Of a stretch of 64,000 nt of DNA, positions 62,227-64,000 are shown in pieces. Where the stretch lies: NCBI RefSeq assembly GCF_002573715.1, contig NZ_PDHM01000022.1, positions 174,425 to 238,424 on the forward strand, given 5' to 3'. The notes beneath the pieces are model-generated. The model did no database searches and was not told the DNA's origin. It was given only the letters and a program-made list of their open reading frames with translations. The position numbers and the translations under genes were made by a program. Origin of the DNA: Paenibacillus sp. EZ-K15. GTDB taxonomy: Bacteria; Bacillota; Bacilli; Paenibacillales; Paenibacillaceae. Position 1 is the first letter of the stretch. Each line of letters starts with the position of its first letter.

Positions 62227-63228
62227 ATGACAACGATGCCACAAGACAGCAATATGACGGATCTTTTGATTATCGGTGGCGGACCTGCAGGTATGTTTGC
62301 TGCTTTTTACGGCGGAATGCGCCAAGCTTCGGTAAAACTTATCGAGAGCATGCCTCAGCTTGGAGGCCAATTGGCTGCGCTGTATCCTGAGAAATATATT
62401 TATGACGTAGCAGGCTTTCCGAAAGTAACCGCTCAAGAGCTTGTGAACAATCTGTCTGCCCAAATGGAGCTCTTTAAAACGGACATTCGTCTTGAAGAGA
62501 AAGTACAGGCTGTGGAAAAACTCGAAGAACGTCATTTTGTCGTAAAAACGAATCTGGGTGAACACCACGCCAAAGCTGTCATCATTACAGCCGGTGTTGG
62601 AGCGTTCCAACCCCGTCGACTGGAGATTGAAGGGGCAGAAGCATACGAAAAGTCCAACCTTCATTATTTCGTCAACGATCTTAGCCGCTTTAAAGGTAAG
62701 AAGGTTCTCATCAGCGGCGGCGGCGACTCTGCGGTAGACTGGGCGCTCATGATCGAGCCGATCGCCGAGCAGGTTACACTGGTTCATCGCCGTGACAAAT
62801 TCCGTGCCCATGAGCATAGTGTTGAACAACTGATGGCATCGAAGGTGAACATCATTACGCCAACCGAGATCACCGAATTGCATGGTGAAGATACCATTAC
62901 GAAGGTTACGCTTTCGCATATTAAGACCAAAGAGACGCAAGAGATTGAAGTGGACGATGTCATTGTCAATTTCGGGTTTGTGTCCTCCCTCGGTCCGATC
63001 TCCGAATGGGGCATCGCCATCGAAAGCAACTCCATTGTGGTGGATTCCCGTATGGAAACAAGTATCCCGGGTATTTTTGCAGCCGGCGACATCACCACCT
63101 ATCCGGGCAAGGTCAAACTGATCGCTGTTGGATTTGGCGAAGCACCTACCGCTGTAAACAATGCCAAGGTTTACTTCGATCCTGAGGCCAGATTGGCTCC
63201 GGGCCACAGCAGTAATATGAAATTGTAA
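62227..63228 (+). CDS. yumC: Ferredoxin/flavodoxin-NADP+ reductase (YumC type)
   Basis: 333 residues. Thioredoxin-reductase-like: FAD motif LIIGGGPAGMFAAFYGGMR, NADP motif ISGGGDSAVDWALM, FAAGDITTYPGK. It lacks the CxxC active site of thioredoxin reductase, the sign of YumC-type ferredoxin-NADP reductase. ATG after GGAGGTG. Confidence 0.94.
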   Translation: MTTMPQDSNMTDLLIIGGGPAGMFAAFYGGMRQASVKLIESMPQLGGQLAALYPEKYIYDVAGFPKVTAQELVNNLSAQMELFKTDIRLEEKVQAVEKLEERHFVVKTNLGEHHAKAVIITAGVGAFQPRRLEIEGAEAYEKSNLHYFVNDLSRFKGKKVLISGGGDSAVDWALMIEPIAEQVTLVHRRDKFRAHEHSVEQLMASKVNIITPTEITELHGEDTITKVTLSHIKTKETQEIEVDDVIVNFGFVSSLGPISEWGIAIESNSIVVDSRMETSIPGIFAAGDITTYPGKVKLIAVGFGEAPTAVNNAKVYFDPEARLAPGHSSNMKL

Positions 63229-63268
63229 GGGCTGTTCGGATTTTAACTTCATATACATCTATATCCAT

Positions 63269-63332
63269 AGAAAAAAAGGTATCTTCATTCCGAGGGGGTA
63301 TGCACCGCCCCGGAATCGAAGATACCTTTTCT
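63269..63332 (+). terminator. Terminator of yumC
   Basis: AAAAAGGTATCTTC ... GAAGATACCTTTT with an inner CCGaGGGG/CCCCGG stem. T-runs on both strands. Confidence 0.9.
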
Positions 63333-63425
63333 ATTCTTCAAACCATATGTAGAACTTGGTTGAAAGCTCCCACATTATATACGTATCATGTCGTAAGTTA
63401 TCTATTCTATATACGAAAAATCTGA

Positions 63426-63563
63426 TTAATGCAGGATGCTGCCGGAATCGGTGTCCAAGTTCCGTTTATGAATTTCGGCTAGCAGTAGAGTGATGAACTC
63501 TCGCTCCAACTTCAACTCAATAGCCATATGATAGGAATCGAGAAGCATCTCATCCGTCAACAT
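63426..63563 (-). CDS. sda: Sporulation checkpoint inhibitor Sda
   Basis: 45 residues: MLTDEMLLDSYHMAIEL and REFITLLLAEIHKRNLD, the antiparallel helical hairpin of Sda, which blocks KinA autophosphorylation. ATG 63563 has GAGGGG 5 bp upstream. The DnaA-box cluster upstream fits the known activation of sda by DnaA, which delays sporulation during replication stress. Confidence 0.93.
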   Translation of the reverse strand: MLTDEMLLDSYHMAIELKLEREFITLLLAEIHKRNLDTDSGSILH

Positions 63564-63641
63564 AGCCACCCCTCTCACACCCCTTCCTCAAATTTCCTGA
63601 ATCTATCATATCAGACATGCCAAAACGGAACAACTGTTCGC

Positions 63642-63741
63642 TTATCCACAACCTCTTGTGGAAATCCTGTGTATAATTTGTTGGTAAGTGTAAAAAACAG
63701 GGTCATATCAAAGTGGATTATGGGGATAAATGTTATACACA
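63642..63741. promoter_or_regulatory. DnaA-box cluster upstream of sda
   Basis: TTATCCACA at 63642, TTATACACA in reverse at 63668-63676, TTATACACA at 63733, plus the near-match TTATCCCCA in reverse at 63721-63729. Three consensus and one near box within 100 bp, about 80-180 bp upstream of sda. Confidence 0.85.
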
Positions 63742-63867
63742 GGATATGGGGAAAATCTACTATAAAAAAAATTGATCAATTATAATATCGGTAGATTATG
63801 GTTATTTTTTTATTACCCTATTAAAAAATCATATAAACGGCTATATTTGAGAATATTAATCAAAAAT

Positions 63868-64000
63868 TCAGCTTGGTCTTGTATTAACCTCCAAAATCCA
63901 AATCTTGCCCTCGTTGTCTAATCCATAATCAAATCCCAGTTCGCCGATCCCTGGAAAACGGGATTCCAGTATTCCTATGCACTGTCTGGTTACTTGGCGC
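63868..64000 (-). CDS. YheC/YheD-family endospore coat-associated protein, 3' end only
   Basis: The last 44 codons are visible; the 5' end is outside the window. GELGFDYGLDNEGKIWILEV and NTRPS* give the ATP-grasp end of the YheC/YheD family (the IDIGID-x2-G-x-IWLIEIN pattern), where the Glu and Asn bind metal-ATP. Spore coat-associated. Confidence 0.85.
   Translation of the reverse strand, partial: RQVTRQCIGILESRFPGIGELGFDYGLDNEGKIWILEVNTRPS

Noticed and set aside
62203..63258. 351-codon frame antisense to yumC
   Set aside because: Covers the same DNA as the FAD/NADP motifs of yumC; composition is that of a complementary-strand artefact.

Overview
The window looks like a chromosomal segment of an endospore-forming Bacillota of the Paenibacillus type. 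Supporting evidence: Sda, a YheC/YheD coat protein and YjcZ (sporulation); the DnaB/DnaI helicase-loading pair; a three-gene sdhCAB operon; coproheme decarboxylase HemQ; TPP and cyclic di-AMP riboswitches; strong AGGAGG ribosome sites; a GC content that looks close to 50%. The species assignment is inference from gene content only.

Layout. 1-5.7 kb: right part of a phage-tail element. A minus-strand contractile-tail operon (tail-terminator-like protein, sheath, tube, assembly chaperone) runs off the left edge. It is preceded by an ArpU-type late regulator and a divergent XRE repressor/ImmA-type protease module. No terminase, portal or capsid gene lies at the head of the operon, and two consensus SOS (LexA) boxes are present, so a headless, SOS-inducible tailocin is likely. 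5.8-16.8 kb: accessory resistance and envelope genes: an AviRa-like 23S rRNA methyltransferase, a LysE exporter with an AraC regulator, a YkoP/polysaccharide-deacetylase operon, a two-component system with an ABC exporter, and a TetR-SMR efflux pair. Debris lies between them (S9 peptidase remnant, IS110 transposase remnant, paired repeats). 17.0-20.3 kb: ykoEDC thiamine-precursor ECF transporter under a TPP riboswitch.

20.5-44.4 kb: mixed metabolism and regulation: psd, SDRs, AraC, MocR with a divergent flavin oxidase-like gene, an aminotransferase, YjcZ, ecsAB, a DEAD helicase, LysR with a divergent purA homologue, an alpha/beta hydrolase facing a WYL regulator, CheX, a PHP phosphatase, a Tat-exported phosphoesterase, an aldehyde dehydrogenase, a K+ channel and an AAC(3)-like acetyltransferase. 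44.4-64 kb: housekeeping: sdhCAB with a divergent LysR gene, ktr potassium uptake under a c-di-AMP riboswitch, a CPBP protease, uvrC with an Ala/Glu-rich insertion, trxA, dnaB-dnaI, yuiB, hemQ, a type II NADH dehydrogenase and yumC, then sda downstream of a DnaA-box cluster, and the end of a yheC/D gene.

The best candidates for new biology are: the headless tail operon with its leader terminator and 25-codon start ORF; an 11-bp-spaced direct repeat shared by the ABC-exporter promoter and the YkoP/deacetylase promoter, suggesting one response regulator controls both; the paired flank repeats around the LysE/AraC cassette and at an apparent empty site; and several structured intergenic repeats.
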